Notes: a model not told the origin generated them from the letters alone. Positions 42,403 to 53,395 are shown, numbered from the stretch's first letter. The stretch is DNA of 64,000 nucleotides from Marinobacter litoralis (GCF_003336705.1 NZ_QMDL01000004.1:31284-95283), one strand, 5' to 3'. Numbers and translations: made by a program.

Positions 42403-44556
42403 ATGGCAAAAAGTCTTTTTATTGCGCCTACTTCAATGAATTCAGGTTTAACCTCGGTATGTCTGGGGCTACTTAGAGCGTTGGAACAAGAAGGGGTTAG
42501 CGTTGGGTTCTACAAACCGTTCACTCAGTCGGTTCACCAAGGAGAGGCAATACACAATGACGGCAAAGACTCCTCTGTCGCATTTGTACGTGCACACGGT
42601 GACCAGCAAGTTCCGGACCCGATCCCCCTAAAAGAAGCGCAGCAGTTACTCAATCGCGGAAAAGCCGATCTACTGCTTGAAAACGTCGTCGGTGAGTACC
42701 AGAAAGTCGCCAAAGAAGTCGATGTGGTCATCATTGAAGGCCTTGTACCGGACAGCGGCGAAACCTACATTGCGCGGCTGAATGTTGAAGTAGCACGCAA
42801 CCTGGGCTCCGAAGTTATTCTGGTAAGTGCTCCCAAAGACTGCTCAGCGAAAGAGCTGGACGAGGAACTCGATTTCTCGGCGCGGCTTTTCGCAGCACCG
42901 TCTGACCCGGAAGTGATTGCAGTTATACTCAACAAAGTGGGCGAACCACGTCAATCCCGCCCCGATCTGTCGCTCGAATCCCAAGATCAGACACCTCGGA
43001 TTAACTTCCACGACTCGTGCAAAGTGTTCTCAACCGGGCGCTTCCATCTTCTGGGGCAAATTCCCTGGGACCCGCAACTCCTTGCGCCGCGCGTTTCAGA
43101 TGTGGCGCGAGAGCTGGGCATAAAGGTGCTATACGAAGGCCAAATGCACCAACGTCGGGTACAAAAAGTATCTGTCTGCGCCCGTACCATACGCAACATG
43201 ACAGACATACTAAGGCCCGGCACCCTTTTGGTGACCCCCGGGGATCGCGATGACATCATCGTGACAACCGCCGTTGCTGCCCTGAACGGCGTGCCTCTTG
43301 CGGGTTTGGTACTGACCGGTGGTTTGATGCCTGATGACAATATTATCGAGCTTTGCCGACGCGCACTCGATACAGGACTCCCGATTCTAGCCTCGAATAA
43401 CAATACTTACGAGTCAGCTAACAGACTCGCCAGCCTCTCTCCCGCGGTACCGATTGATGATACCGAGCGTGTTGAGCAAACCATGGAGGCGGTAGCCAAA
43501 AACATCGATACGGCATGGCTGGAAGAGCATCTGAAAGTAACCCGGCAACGCCGCCTCTCTCCGCCGGCATTCCGTTACCAGCTTTCCGAACGCTCCCGTG
43601 CAGCGGATAAGCGCATCGTTCTTCCCGAAGGCAGCGAACCGAGAACCGTTCAAGCGGCGATTATCTGCCACGAAAGAGGCCTCGCTCGCTGCGCACTGAT
43701 CGCCGCGCCGCAAGAAGTGCAATCCGTTGCCGATTCTCTGGGCGTGATCATCCCGGATGATATGGAAATTATTGATCCCCAATCGGTTCGTGAACGCTAT
43801 ATCGCCCCCATGGTGGAGCTTCGTAAACACAAAGGCCTGACGGCGGACCAAGCAGAAGCTCTCCTCGAAGACAACGTTGTACTGGGCACCATGATGGTTG
43901 CCATGGATGAGGCCGACGGCCTCGTCTCCGGTGCGATTCACACCACCGCGAACACCGTTCGCCCTGCTCTGCAATTGATCAAGACCCACGACAACGCCAA
44001 AGTCGTTTCGTCTGTCTTTTTCATGCTGCTACCGCAACAGGTGCTGGTATACGGTGACTGCGCGATTAACCCCGATCCAAACGCCGAGGAACTGGCAGAC
44101 ATCGCGATACAAAGTGCCGAGTCAGCAGAAGCGTTCGGGATCGAACCCGTTGTCGCCATGATCAGCTACAGCACAGGTGAATCCGGAACCGGGCAAGATG
44201 TCGAAAAAGTACGGGAAGCAACGCGCATTGCCCGTGAACGCCGACCGGATCTATTGATCGACGGTCCTTTGCAGTACGACGCTGCGGTTATCGAGAGCGT
44301 AGGCAGATCAAAGGCACCAGACAGCAAGGTGGCGGGCAAGGCAACCGTCTTCGTATTCCCCGACCTCAACACCGGCAATACAACGTACAAAGCGGTTCAG
44401 CGCAGCGCTAACGTAGTCAGTGTTGGCCCAATGCTGCAGGGCCTGAGAAAGCCGGTCAATGATTTGTCGCGAGGTGCATTGGTGGAAGATATTGTCTTCA
44501 CCATCGCTCTGACAAGCGTCCAAGCGAAGCAGGTAGAAGATGCAGGAGCGGCCTAA
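42403..44556 (+). CDS. pta: Phosphate acetyltransferase, long form
   Basis: Pta interconverts acetyl-CoA and acetyl phosphate. At 717 residues it is the long proteobacterial form: an N-terminal P-loop-like domain (about 1-220), a DRTGG domain (about 230-340) and the catalytic PTA/PTB domain (about 390-712) with AIHTTANTVRPALQ and GPLQYDAA. The long-form N-terminal part usually mediates regulation and oligomerisation. It forms an operon with ackA for acetate overflow or uptake. Confidence 0.96.
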   Translation: MAKSLFIAPTSMNSGLTSVCLGLLRALEQEGVSVGFYKPFTQSVHQGEAIHNDGKDSSVAFVRAHGDQQVPDPIPLKEAQQLLNRGKADLLLENVVGEYQKVAKEVDVVIIEGLVPDSGETYIARLNVEVARNLGSEVILVSAPKDCSAKELDEELDFSARLFAAPSDPEVIAVILNKVGEPRQSRPDLSLESQDQTPRINFHDSCKVFSTGRFHLLGQIPWDPQLLAPRVSDVARELGIKVLYEGQMHQRRVQKVSVCARTIRNMTDILRPGTLLVTPGDRDDIIVTTAVAALNGVPLAGLVLTGGLMPDDNIIELCRRALDTGLPILASNNNTYESANRLASLSPAVPIDDTERVEQTMEAVAKNIDTAWLEEHLKVTRQRRLSPPAFRYQLSERSRAADKRIVLPEGSEPRTVQAAIICHERGLARCALIAAPQEVQSVADSLGVIIPDDMEIIDPQSVRERYIAPMVELRKHKGLTADQAEALLEDNVVLGTMMVAMDEADGLVSGAIHTTANTVRPALQLIKTHDNAKVVSSVFFMLLPQQVLVYGDCAINPDPNAEELADIAIQSAESAEAFGIEPVVAMISYSTGESGTGQDVEKVREATRIARERRPDLLIDGPLQYDAAVIESVGRSKAPDSKVAGKATVFVFPDLNTGNTTYKAVQRSANVVSVGPMLQGLRKPVNDLSRGALVEDIVFTIALTSVQAKQVEDAGAA

Positions 44557-44564
44557 GCCGCTCC
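44545..44564. terminator. Hairpin between convergent pta and der
   Basis: GGAGCGGC-CTAA-GCCGCTCC overlaps the pta stop codon. There is no T-tract on either strand, so efficiency is uncertain; position between convergent genes supports a terminating role. Confidence 0.5.
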
Positions 44565-44589
44565 CTAAACCGGCAGGTAGCCCGGCAGA

Positions 44590-46011
44590 TCAGCGTTTTG
44601 TGCTTTTCTGCCGTACTTTTTTCACGATACGCCCTTTCTTCATATCGTTATCTTTCTTGACCCGCTGCCGCGGAGTAAGCCGGTCTACTTTATTCGCGAA
44701 GGGGTTTTCGCCACCGCGGAACTCGAAGCGAATGGGCGAGCCAACCACTTTTAACACCTTGCGGAACGTGTTTTCCAGGTAGCGCTTATACGCGCCAGGC
44801 AAAGACCCAACCTGGTTACCGTGCACGACGATCACTGGCGGATTAGATCCACCCTGGTGCGCGTATCGAAGTTTGATCCTCCGTCCGTGAACCATAGGAG
44901 GCTGGTGCTGGGCTATCGCGTCTTCGAGAATGGCGGTCAAGCGGTTCGTCGGCCACTTGGCCATTGAGGATTCGTAACTGGCCTGCACAGACTCATACAT
45001 GGTGCCAACACCGGTACCGTGTAGGGCTGAGATATAGTACTTGTCGGCGTAATCGAGAAAATCCAGACGACGCGCCACTTGCTCTTTGACCTTGGCGCGA
45101 TCTTCCGAATCCATGCCATCCCACTTGTTGATAGCAATGACCAACGAACGGCCCGCATCCAGCACGAAACCAATCAGGTGCAAATCCTGATCAACCAGCC
45201 CTTCCCGGGCATCAATGACCAAAATCACCACATGGGCATCATCAATCGCTTGCAAGGTTTTGATGATGGAAAACTTCTCGACCACTTCCTTTACATTCTT
45301 CCTACGACGCACACCCGCCGTATCAATCAAGGTATATTCGTGACCATGCCGTTCGTACGGAATGTATATGCTGTCACGGGTTGTGCCGGGCATGTCATAA
45401 ACCACCACTCGCTCTTCCCCGAGCATGCGATTCACCAGCGTGGATTTACCCACGTTAGGACGCCCCACTACACCAATACGAATGCCCGGGTAGCGATCGG
45501 CCCGATCTTGCTCGTGCGGCTCTTCAGGCTCGGGAAGCAGATGCTCCAACAAGGAACGAACACCCCGGTTATGAGCGGCTGCGATCATGAAAACGGACTG
45601 AAAACCCAACTTGTAAAAATCAGCTGCCGCCACGTCGGGATCTTGGCCATCGGTTTTATTCACCACCAAATGGGCTTGCTTATCCGAGCGGCGAAGATGG
45701 TCTGCAATGACTTCATCGCCGGCGGTCAAACCAGCGCGGCCATCCACCAGAAACAATACGATGTCTGCCTCGTCAACGGCCTGAAGGGACTGCTGGGCCA
45801 TTTCCGAGTCCAAACCGGCCTCTTGGCCTGTAAGTCCTCCAGTATCGATAACAATAAACTTTCGATCCTCGTAGAAACCTTCGCCGTACTTACGGTCACG
45901 GGTTAGTCCCGGAAAATCCGCAACCAACGCGTCCCGAGTCCGGGTCATTTGGTTAAACAAGGTGGACTTGCCTACGTTAGGGCGTCCTACAAGGGCAATT
46001 ACTGGGGTCAT
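44590..46011 (-). CDS. der: Ribosome-assembly GTPase Der (EngA)
   Basis: Der acts in late assembly of the 50S subunit. The 473 residues contain two tandem GTPase domains, each with [10 protein letters not shown] (about 8-17 and about 183-192), DTGG/DTAG switch motifs and NKTD/NKWD specificity motifs, followed by a KH-like domain (about 355-445) and a basic tail. There is no clear ribosome site before the ATG, and a terminator-like hairpin ends only about 20 bp upstream. The gene is last after bamB in the conserved hisS-yfgM-bamB-der order. Confidence 0.97.
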   Translation of the reverse strand: MTPVIALVGRPNVGKSTLFNQMTRTRDALVADFPGLTRDRKYGEGFYEDRKFIVIDTGGLTGQEAGLDSEMAQQSLQAVDEADIVLFLVDGRAGLTAGDEVIADHLRRSDKQAHLVVNKTDGQDPDVAAADFYKLGFQSVFMIAAAHNRGVRSLLEHLLPEPEEPHEQDRADRYPGIRIGVVGRPNVGKSTLVNRMLGEERVVVYDMPGTTRDSIYIPYERHGHEYTLIDTAGVRRRKNVKEVVEKFSIIKTLQAIDDAHVVILVIDAREGLVDQDLHLIGFVLDAGRSLVIAINKWDGMDSEDRAKVKEQVARRLDFLDYADKYYISALHGTGVGTMYESVQASYESSMAKWPTNRLTAILEDAIAQHQPPMVHGRRIKLRYAHQGGSNPPVIVVHGNQVGSLPGAYKRYLENTFRKVLKVVGSPIRFEFRGGENPFANKVDRLTPRQRVKKDNDMKKGRIVKKVRQKSTKR

Positions 46012-46029
46012 AATGATCTGCTATACAAA

Positions 46030-46056
46030 GAAACAAAAACCCGGCCTGAGCCGGGT
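46030..46056 (-). terminator. Terminator-like hairpin between bamB and der
   Basis: ACCCGGC-CTGA-GCCGGGT is followed on the minus strand by TTTTTGTTT, the form of a good intrinsic terminator. It lies 15 bp after the bamB stop and about 20 bp before the der ATG. Confidence 0.8.
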
Positions 46057-46071
46057 CATTTCAGCGGGGCT

Positions 46072-47241
46072 TCAGTCGTCTTGCTCAAGCTTAAGAACCG
46101 ACATTTTGCCACCGTTACCATAAACCAAGAGGTTACCATTACTGAGAACCTGGACAGGTACGCGGATACCGTCACTGTCATATTTCGTCTGGCCGACCAA
46201 GCTACCATCGCTCATCTGCAAAACATGCAGATAGCCTTCATAGTCCCCGACAACCATGTACTCTCCGGTTACCGCCGGACGTGTGACCTGACGCCATGCC
46301 AAATCACTTTGTACCCAGAGCTCACGACGGTCATTGCCGCGCAATGCGACAACGTCACCGTTTGCCGCGGCAAGGAAGATATTCCCGTTACCAATCGCTG
46401 GAGAATAGTAACTGGATGCCGTGCGGCTCCAGATTTCCTGACCTGAGCGAATATCAATCAGCGCAAGTTTGCCCTGATAACCCACTACCATAATAGCGGA
46501 ATCCAATACCAGGGGCTGCCCGCCAATATCAACCAGTCGCTCCAGTTCAGTACGCCCTTGTGCCTGGCCCACCTGATACTGCCACACCGGCTGGCCATTC
46601 TCGGCCGTCAGCGCAATTACCCGACCATTCGCGAACGAGGCAATTACAATATCAGCACCCACTAAGGGGGCCGCGGCTGTTCGCATAGTGAGCACCGGCA
46701 CTTGCGCTTCATACTGCCACAGCTGTTCGCCCTTGTCGGAATCGAAGCTGATCACGCGTCCATCGGTGGTTTGAACAACGACCAAGGAACCGTTTGATTG
46801 CGGCGCTGCCAATACTTCTGTCGGCAAGTCAACACGCCAGTTTTCGCTGCCATCTTCACTGGACAGTGCAACCAGTTCTGCATCGCGGGTAACCAGATAA
46901 AGCTGCCGACCATCGGCACCAGGCCCAGCGAAAATTCGGTCGTTGAGCTCTTTCTCCCAAACCACTTTCCCGTCTTCCGCGGCTACCGTGACCACTTCGC
47001 CATCCGCAGAGGCAGCATAGATAACGTCACCCGCGTAAAGAGGCGCCAACTGCAGGAACTCTCCGTCATGTCCGTCGCCGACAGACATTTTCCAGACACG
47101 TTCAAATTCAACAGAGGCTTCTATCTCTGGTACCGGAGCTGGCTGCTCAAACGTATCCGTTGTACTGCAACCGGCCAGCAACAAGGCTAGAAACGCGCTT
47201 GCCGCTGCTAGAGAGAACGGTTTGTTACGCCCGAAAGGCAT
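46072..47241 (-). CDS. bamB: Outer-membrane assembly lipoprotein BamB
   Basis: BamB is the beta-propeller lipoprotein of the BAM complex that inserts beta-barrel proteins into the outer membrane. The 389 residues start with a lipoprotein signal whose lipobox is LLAGC, lipidated cysteine at about position 25. Seven to eight PQQ-like repeats follow with DGKVVW, GSENWR, GEQLW and GQPVWQY blade ends. Its ATG overlaps the stop of yfgM by one base (TAATG), so translation is coupled. Confidence 0.95.
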   Translation of the reverse strand: MPFGRNKPFSLAAASAFLALLLAGCSTTDTFEQPAPVPEIEASVEFERVWKMSVGDGHDGEFLQLAPLYAGDVIYAASADGEVVTVAAEDGKVVWEKELNDRIFAGPGADGRQLYLVTRDAELVALSSEDGSENWRVDLPTEVLAAPQSNGSLVVVQTTDGRVISFDSDKGEQLWQYEAQVPVLTMRTAAAPLVGADIVIASFANGRVIALTAENGQPVWQYQVGQAQGRTELERLVDIGGQPLVLDSAIMVVGYQGKLALIDIRSGQEIWSRTASSYYSPAIGNGNIFLAAANGDVVALRGNDRRELWVQSDLAWRQVTRPAVTGEYMVVGDYEGYLHVLQMSDGSLVGQTKYDSDGIRVPVQVLSNGNLLVYGNGGKMSVLKLEQDD

Positions 47242-47894
47242 TAAGCGCCCTCCCCGACACCAAGGTCAGACAGTTTGAGTTCCAATAGATCGCCACCACG
47301 TGCTTGGCCTTGCTTTCTAGCCGCCAGATACGCTTCGCGGGCGGCTTCAGTGTCGCCTTTCGCAAGCAGGATGTCGCCTCTCAACTCGGAGAACACCGCA
47401 GCAAAAGTTTGCGCGTCTTTTACACCATCCAGCGTGGACAGAGCGGCATCGTGCTCACCCGCCGCGAACTGAGCTTGTGCCAGACGGTTGCGAATAACCA
47501 GCGACAACGCCTTATAGTCGGCAGCCTTGTCTAGCGCCCATTTCAGGGATTCAACAGCCGCTTCGGGGTTGTTTTCAACCATCATCTGCTGACGAGCCAA
47601 CACCAGGTTCCCGTAGATAGCGTAAGCACTGCTACCATGCTCTTCGCGCAAAGACTCCGCCACGAATTCAACGGTATTGTTGCTGTCTTCATCACCGGTG
47701 GAGAAAGCCGTCAATAGCGTTGTAAACTGATTCGCGGCTTCTGCACGCTCTTGGGCCTGATGGTTTTGCCAAGCCTGCCATCCGAACACGATCGCCAAGG
47801 CTGCGCCAATACCGATGAGCAATGAGCTACCGTTCTTTTTCCACCAGTCCTTGATTGCCTGGACCTGTTCTTCCTCGGTGCGTAACTCAGCCAT
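47241..47894 (-). CDS. yfgM: YfgM family TPR protein, SecYEG-associated chaperone
   Basis: YfgM is an inner-membrane protein with a periplasmic TPR domain that works with PpiD at the translocon. The 217 residues have a short cytosolic start (EEEQVQAIKDWWKKNG), one membrane helix (about 21-41, SLLIGIGAALAIVFGWQAW) and helical TPR-like repeats to the end. It lies between hisS and bamB, as in many gammaproteobacteria. Confidence 0.92.
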   Translation of the reverse strand: MAELRTEEEQVQAIKDWWKKNGSSLLIGIGAALAIVFGWQAWQNHQAQERAEAANQFTTLLTAFSTGDEDSNNTVEFVAESLREEHGSSAYAIYGNLVLARQQMMVENNPEAAVESLKWALDKAADYKALSLVIRNRLAQAQFAAGEHDAALSTLDGVKDAQTFAAVFSELRGDILLAKGDTEAAREAYLAARKQGQARGGDLLELKLSDLGVGEGA

Positions 47895-47944
47895 GAAAAC
47901 TCCTGTTTAATTATTAGTTGTCGCCCGTTGTCCGGCCGATTCTT

Positions 47945-49219
47945 TTATACCAAAGGTGCCAGAACGTTCGCCAATTCTGACTGCGAGACTTCCTGTTGAG
48001 GCTGGTCATCCCTCAGGGGTTTCAGACCCACAGTGCCATTCGCCACTTCGTTTTCGCCAAGAATAACCGCATAACGAGCGCCGCTGCGATCGGCTTTTTT
48101 CATCTGGCTTTTGAAGCTGCCGCCTCCGCAGTGGCTAATCACCACTTTACCGGGCAAGGCATTTCTCAGCGTGTTGGCGATCGCCATGGCCGAAGCAACC
48201 GTTTGCTCACCCATCGCGGTTACATAAACATCGGCCTCGTTATTGACCTCATCCGGAACCAGATTAAGAGTTTCCAGAAGCAAAATCAGTCGCTCCAAAC
48301 CCATCGCAAAGCCAACGGCCACCATCGGTTTACCGCCTAGCTGTTGAACCAGTCCGTCGTATCGGCCGCCCGCACAAATCGTCCCTTGCGCACCCAGACT
48401 TTCGGTAACCCATTCGAAAACTGTCTTGCCGTAGTAATCGAGACCGCGCACCAGCGCCGGGTTAACGGTATAGGCAACACCCGCGGAATCCAGCAAAGCT
48501 TTAAGCTGCTCAAAGTGCGTCACAGACTCTTCGTCAAGGTACTCGCTCAAAACTGGAGCATTCTCTAGCAGCTTTCGCGTGTTCGGATCTTTGCTATCCA
48601 AAATACGAAGCGGATTGGTGGTCAAGCGGCGTTTGCTGTCTTCGTCCAATTCGTCCCGATACTGTTCGAGATAGCTCACCAGAGCGTCGCGGTATACTTT
48701 GCGAGCTTCGCTGGTGCCAATGGAGTTGATTTCCAGACGGGCATGATCAGACAACCCGAATTCTTCCCACAGGCGCGCCGTTAGCATCAAAAGTTCCGCA
48801 TCGATATCCGGACCGGCCATACCAAAGCACTCAACACCGATCTGGTGGAACTGGCGATAACGGCCTTTCTGCGGGCGTTCATGACGGAACATGGGGCCGG
48901 TGTACCAAAGGCGGCGGGTCTGATTGAACAGCAATCCATGCTCTTCGGCGGCGCGCACGCACCCTGCAGTACCTTCAGGCCGCAAGGTCAGGCTGTCACC
49001 GTTACGGTCCTCGAAGGTATACATTTCTTTTTCAACGATGTCGGTAACTTCGCCGATGGAGCGCTTAAAAAGATCGGTTTGCTCCACAATCGGCATGCGA
49101 ATTTCCTGATAGCCGTATTGTGAAAGCACCTTTCGAACCGTTGATTCAACGTACTGCCAGACGGGTGTCTGGTCCGGAAGGATGTCATTCATCCCCCGGA
49201 TTGCCTGAATTTTAGCCAA
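47945..49219 (-). CDS. hisS: Histidyl-tRNA synthetase
   Basis: HisRS charges tRNA-His. The 424 residues show the class II motifs and the histidine-specific blocks [16 protein letters not shown] (key part FRHERPQ) and [12 protein letters not shown] (about 265-276), plus a C-terminal anticodon-binding domain. The start is a TTG at 49219, preceded by AGGGTTTTACA. It gives [14 protein letters not shown], the normal N-terminus; the next ATG would remove conserved residues. It follows ispG by 39 bp. Confidence 0.96.
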   Translation of the reverse strand: MAKIQAIRGMNDILPDQTPVWQYVESTVRKVLSQYGYQEIRMPIVEQTDLFKRSIGEVTDIVEKEMYTFEDRNGDSLTLRPEGTAGCVRAAEEHGLLFNQTRRLWYTGPMFRHERPQKGRYRQFHQIGVECFGMAGPDIDAELLMLTARLWEEFGLSDHARLEINSIGTSEARKVYRDALVSYLEQYRDELDEDSKRRLTTNPLRILDSKDPNTRKLLENAPVLSEYLDEESVTHFEQLKALLDSAGVAYTVNPALVRGLDYYGKTVFEWVTESLGAQGTICAGGRYDGLVQQLGGKPMVAVGFAMGLERLILLLETLNLVPDEVNNEADVYVTAMGEQTVASAMAIANTLRNALPGKVVISHCGGGSFKSQMKKADRSGARYAVILGENEVANGTVGLKPLRDDQPQQEVSQSELANVLAPLV

Positions 49220-49258
49220 TGTAAAACCCTGATTGCTTCTTAAATAAATGTTTGGAGA

Positions 49259-50377
49259 TCAGTCTTCGGACTTTGCAATTAACAGCGAGTCCTGCTCTTC
49301 GCGACGAGCAACCTCTTCTCGAATCAACCGCTCCAAGTCATCCGTCAGCGTCTCATTGACCAACTTTTGGTTAGGCTTTCCGTGAAGATAAAACAGATTC
49401 TTCGGTGAACCACCGGTCAGGCCGATATCCGCCTCCCGAGCTTCGCCGGGGCCGTTAACAATGCAGCCGATAATCGCGACGTCCAGCGAGCGGTTAACAT
49501 CTTCCAGCCGTGCTTCGAGGTCATTCATGGTCTGAATAACATCGAAGTTCTGCCTGGAGCAGCTCGGGCAGGCAATAAAGTTAATGCCGTGGCTACGCAA
49601 ACGAAGACTTTTCAGAATATCAAAACCGACTTTGATTTCTTGCACAGGGTCGGCAGCCAGCGATACCCGGATGGTGTCGCCAATGCCGTCCATCAACAAC
49701 ATACCCAGACCGATCGAGGACTTCACGGTACCCGAGCGGAATCCGCCGGCTTCGGTGATGCCCAAATGCAAAGGCTGTTCAATTTGCTGGGCGATCAGGC
49801 GGTAGGCCGCTACCGTCATGAATACCTCTGACGCCTTCAAGCTGACCTTGAAGTTCTGGAAGTCATGACGATCAAGGATATCTATATGGCGCATGGCAGA
49901 TTCAACCAGCGCCTCTGGCGTTGGCTCGCCGTATTTACGTTGCAAAGCTTTTTCAAGGGAACCCGCATTCACGCCGATGCGGATGGGAATATTGCGATCC
50001 TTTGCAGCGTTGATCACTGCGCTCACGCGGTCATCTCGACCAATGTTGCCCGGATTGATTCGCAGACAGTCAACGCCAAGTTCGGCAACCCGAAGCGCGA
50101 TTTTATGATCAAAATGGATATCGGCAACCAACGGAACCGATACCTGCTTGCGGATCTGCCCGAATGCTTCTGCAGCCTCCATTGACGGCACAGAGACCCG
50201 GACAATATCAGCCCCTGCTTCCTGAATGGCGTTTATTTGACCTACCGTGGCGGCCACATCACAGGTATTGGTGTTGGTCATGCTCTGAACCGCGATGGGT
50301 GCGTCACCACCTACGGGCACATCACCAACCATGATCTGCCGGGATTTACGTCTTTTGATCGGGGAATCTTGTTTCAT
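49259..50377 (-). CDS. ispG: 4-hydroxy-3-methylbut-2-enyl-diphosphate synthase (IspG)
   Basis: IspG is the [4Fe-4S] enzyme of the penultimate step of the non-mevalonate isoprenoid pathway. The 372 residues have a TIM barrel (about 1-265) and a cluster domain whose ligands are C270, C273 and C305 with E312 ([10 protein letters not shown] and [11 protein letters not shown]). It sits between rodZ and hisS, 34 bp after rodZ. Confidence 0.97.
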   Translation of the reverse strand: MKQDSPIKRRKSRQIMVGDVPVGGDAPIAVQSMTNTNTCDVAATVGQINAIQEAGADIVRVSVPSMEAAEAFGQIRKQVSVPLVADIHFDHKIALRVAELGVDCLRINPGNIGRDDRVSAVINAAKDRNIPIRIGVNAGSLEKALQRKYGEPTPEALVESAMRHIDILDRHDFQNFKVSLKASEVFMTVAAYRLIAQQIEQPLHLGITEAGGFRSGTVKSSIGLGMLLMDGIGDTIRVSLAADPVQEIKVGFDILKSLRLRSHGINFIACPSCSRQNFDVIQTMNDLEARLEDVNRSLDVAIIGCIVNGPGEAREADIGLTGGSPKNLFYLHGKPNQKLVNETLTDDLERLIREEVARREEQDSLLIAKSED

Positions 50378-50411
50378 TGACAGGAACCAGCACTATATCC
50401 GGACGTTTAAT

Positions 50412-51392
50412 TCAGGGTTCGAGTGTGAACTCTGACCGATTGTTCACGACACGAAAGTTACCCATATCGAGCGTTTCATTTTGAAACCGGATAACTTCCA
50501 CTGCACTCATGGCACCGACAACCACGTTTAATGGCGGCGTGCCACGCACATCTAACTTGTCGCCTTGTTGGCGTAGGCCACTAACCAAACGCTGGCCGGT
50601 GGCATCGGTAACTTTTAGCCAGCAGTCACCACTGAATGTCATTTCCAAGCGACCAACAGAAGACTCCGCTACAGAATCGACAGCGTCGGCTGCCTCAAGC
50701 GGCTCCTCGTCCGAAGCGGCCGGCTCTTCAACGGGATCTAAGGTATCTGGCAGAACTTCCGTTTCCTCGACATTGCTTTGTGCCATGGGAAGCGGGTCGT
50801 CGGCTTCACTCAACGGTTCTTCGCTTTCAGGAATATCGGTTGCAGCCGTTTCCCTGGCAGGAGAAATGGCTGGAGAATCAATAGCCGGTTCTGACAACTC
50901 TTCGGCCACATCCCCGTCCTGATCCATCACGGTTTCAGAAGCACGCGAGGCACTGTCCTCGTTAGCTGTTTGCTTTTGCGTCACGAAATACAAGGCGATA
51001 GACGCAACCACGCCAATCAACAAGAGCCAGAGAATCGTTTTGGCAATTCGCTGTTTCCGTTTTTTGCGGCGCTCAATATCAACCAGCGGGCTAGTTTGCA
51101 AAGCCTCTTCGCGCCGTTTTCGGGCCGGAGCCAACTCCGCATCAAGATCACGGATTACCGAGTCTGCATTCAAACCTACTTGCCGGGCGTAGGCCCTGAC
51201 ATAGCCTTTCAGAAACAGTTCGGTATCAATTTTTTCGTAGTCCCCGGCCTCGATTGCCTGAACTACCGAAGGGCGAAGGTGTTGCTGCTCGGCCACAGCC
51301 GAAACCGACAAGCCTTTCGCTTCCCGTGCTCGCTTTAACTGTTGGCCAACAGGCTCCGCAGGGCTGTAATTTTCCGGCTTATCACTGACCAT
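50412..51392 (-). CDS. rodZ: Cell-shape protein RodZ
   Basis: RodZ links MreB to the membrane and maintains rod shape. I choose the ATG at 51392 (MVSDKPENY), 11 bp inside the end of pilW, for 326 residues; the frame is open 51 bp further without support. It has an N-terminal helix-turn-helix (about 14-80, GLSVSAVAEQQHLRPS), a basic segment, a membrane helix (about 120-142, TILWLLLIGVVASIALYFV), an acidic, Ser/Pro-rich periplasmic linker, and a C-terminal DUF4115 beta domain (about 240-326). Confidence 0.92.
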   Translation of the reverse strand: MVSDKPENYSPAEPVGQQLKRAREAKGLSVSAVAEQQHLRPSVVQAIEAGDYEKIDTELFLKGYVRAYARQVGLNADSVIRDLDAELAPARKRREEALQTSPLVDIERRKKRKQRIAKTILWLLLIGVVASIALYFVTQKQTANEDSASRASETVMDQDGDVAEELSEPAIDSPAISPARETAATDIPESEEPLSEADDPLPMAQSNVEETEVLPDTLDPVEEPAASDEEPLEAADAVDSVAESSVGRLEMTFSGDCWLKVTDATGQRLVSGLRQQGDKLDVRGTPPLNVVVGAMSAVEVIRFQNETLDMGNFRVVNNRSEFTLEP

Positions 51393-52185
51393 TCGCAACC
51401 AGCACCTTATATTGTTGGTATTCCTCAGACTCGGCGAACTCATTTTTCAGCAAGAGAGCCAAGCTAGCCTCTTGATCACGGTCCTGAAAATATCGCGCAA
51501 TTCGAATACCCGTATACAAACTCTCGGCAGAATGCACCAGTCTGGGCGTGTTCTGAATCATGACCTGTAGACGTGAGTAATAACGCGAAGCGGCCGAATA
51601 GTCGCTCTGCTCCACCAAAACACGGGCCAGTGATAACAGGGTACGTGCCTCGCCACGACTCAATTCAACCGCTCTGCGGTAGGCTTGCTCGGCCTGCTCT
51701 AAATTACCAAGCTTTTCGTGGGTCAGCCCAAGATTGTAAAAAACACCACTACGGTCTTTGTAGGCGGTATCTTCAGATGCTTTCGCGAACTGAGCTCGGG
51801 CTTTATCGTAATCGCCCTGACTGTATAGGAATGCCCCGTAATACACCCTGCCACGTGTGTAACTGCCATCTGCAGAAACAGCGTCCTTGAAACTCTGTTC
51901 TGACAGCTGCTCGTCCCCTTCAGCGCTATAGACCAATCCCATAGCGGCTAATGCGGGCGCATAGTCGTCGTCAATTTCCAAGGCGCGATCGAGATGATGA
52001 CGGGCACGGGTCAGATTCCCCTGTCCAATGTACCGTGAAGCCAGCTTAACGTAGTTCTCAAGGGCTTTTTCGCGATCCGCTTCACGGGTAAACCGGCTGT
52101 CTGTAGTGGTTACGCAGCCTGAAACGAGCATTCCCAAAACCAGCAAGGAAAGCGTGGCCAGTTTTACGGCTGTGTTTTTAACCAT
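51382..52185 (-). CDS. pilW: Type IV pilus assembly lipoprotein PilW (PilF)
   Basis: This outer-membrane pilotin helps the secretin PilQ reach and multimerise in the outer membrane. The 267 residues begin with a lipoprotein signal (lipobox VSGC, lipidated cysteine about 24), followed by six TPR repeats (YAPALAAMGLVYSAEG, RGRVYYGAFLYSQGDYDKA and similar). The order rlmN-pilW-rodZ-ispG is conserved in Pseudomonas relatives. Other pilus genes are not in this window. Confidence 0.93.
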   Translation of the reverse strand: MVKNTAVKLATLSLLVLGMLVSGCVTTTDSRFTREADREKALENYVKLASRYIGQGNLTRARHHLDRALEIDDDYAPALAAMGLVYSAEGDEQLSEQSFKDAVSADGSYTRGRVYYGAFLYSQGDYDKARAQFAKASEDTAYKDRSGVFYNLGLTHEKLGNLEQAEQAYRRAVELSRGEARTLLSLARVLVEQSDYSAASRYYSRLQVMIQNTPRLVHSAESLYTGIRIARYFQDRDQEASLALLLKNEFAESEEYQQYKVLVANGQ

Positions 52186-52223
52186 CTACAAACACCTTCT
52201 GTTATAACTGAACACCTTCGGGA

Positions 52224-53333
52224 TCAGGGGTTCACTTGTTGCACGGCGATATAGCGTTGGCTACGTTTTGTCCGGTCTTCAACCCGGCCAACCAGCTGGC
52301 CACAAGCCGCATCGATATCGTCTCCGCGCGGCGTACGAACCGTGGTCACATAGCCGGCTTCCGTCAGCGCGTTCTGGAAACGCCGCGTAGCGTTCATGCT
52401 CGGACGTTCGAAATCACTTTCCGGGAACGGATTAAACGGTATCAGGTTGATTTTGCATGGCAACCCTTTCAACACCACCGCTAACTCTTTCGCATGCTCA
52501 AGCTTATCATTAACGCCTTGAATAACCGTGTATTCAATGGTCGCCTTTCGCTTATCGGGCAATCTCGCAAGATAACGGCGTGTGGCGGCCAACAATTCAG
52601 AAATCGGGTACTTTTTATTCAGCGGCACCAATTGGTTACGCAGCTCATCATTAGGCGCGTGAAGCGAGATGGCCAGTGAAACATCCGTAACCTCACCCAG
52701 GCGATCCAACGCTGGAACCACACCGGACGTACTTAATGTGACACGACGCTTGGAAATCCCGTAAGCGAGATCTTCCATCATCAGGTTCATGGCATCGACA
52801 ACGTTATCGAAATTGAGCAGTGGCTCGCCCATACCCATCATGACCACATTGGTAATCGGCCGGCTACTAGGCTCGTACGGCATGAATGCCTTTCGGGCGA
52901 CCCATACCTGCCCAATAATTTCCGCAGCGGTAAGGTTTCGGTTGAAACCGCGCTTGCCAGTTGAGCAAAAGGTGCAATCCAGGCTACAACCAATCTGAGA
53001 AGATACGCACAACGTGCCCCGTTCACCATCGGGAATCAATACAGTTTCAACGTTGTTCCCGTTGTCCATCCGCATGACCCATTTACGGGTTCCGTCTTTG
53101 GATGTCTCGTCGTAAACGACCTCCGGGCCACGTATTTCCGCGATTTCCTTGAGTCGCTCGCGCAGAGCCACGCTCATATTGGTCATTTGATCGAAGTCAT
53201 CAACGCCACGCTGATGAATCCACTGCAGTACCTGCTGAGCGCGAAAGCGTTTTTCGCCCAGGGTCTCGAAAAAGGCCTCCAGCTTTGCTTTTGGCAGTCC
53301 GAGAAGATTGGTTTTTTCAGCAGGGGCAGTCAT
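52224..53333 (-). CDS. rlmN: Dual-specificity 23S rRNA / tRNA adenine C2-methyltransferase RlmN
   Basis: RlmN is a radical-SAM enzyme that methylates A2503 of 23S rRNA and A37 of some tRNAs. The 369 residues carry the CX3CX2C cluster motif C116-C120-C123 ([15 protein letters not shown]) and the methyl-carrying cysteine C344 near the C-terminus (IDAACGQL). It lies between ndk and pilW, 62 bp after ndk. Confidence 0.97.
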   Translation of the reverse strand: MTAPAEKTNLLGLPKAKLEAFFETLGEKRFRAQQVLQWIHQRGVDDFDQMTNMSVALRERLKEIAEIRGPEVVYDETSKDGTRKWVMRMDNGNNVETVLIPDGERGTLCVSSQIGCSLDCTFCSTGKRGFNRNLTAAEIIGQVWVARKAFMPYEPSSRPITNVVMMGMGEPLLNFDNVVDAMNLMMEDLAYGISKRRVTLSTSGVVPALDRLGEVTDVSLAISLHAPNDELRNQLVPLNKKYPISELLAATRRYLARLPDKRKATIEYTVIQGVNDKLEHAKELAVVLKGLPCKINLIPFNPFPESDFERPSMNATRRFQNALTEAGYVTTVRTPRGDDIDAACGQLVGRVEDRTKRSQRYIAVQQVNP

Positions 53334-53395
53334 GGCATAACCTCGATCAGATAACCAATTCAGGGGCGACGAATGTCACCCCTGAAAGGACAACT

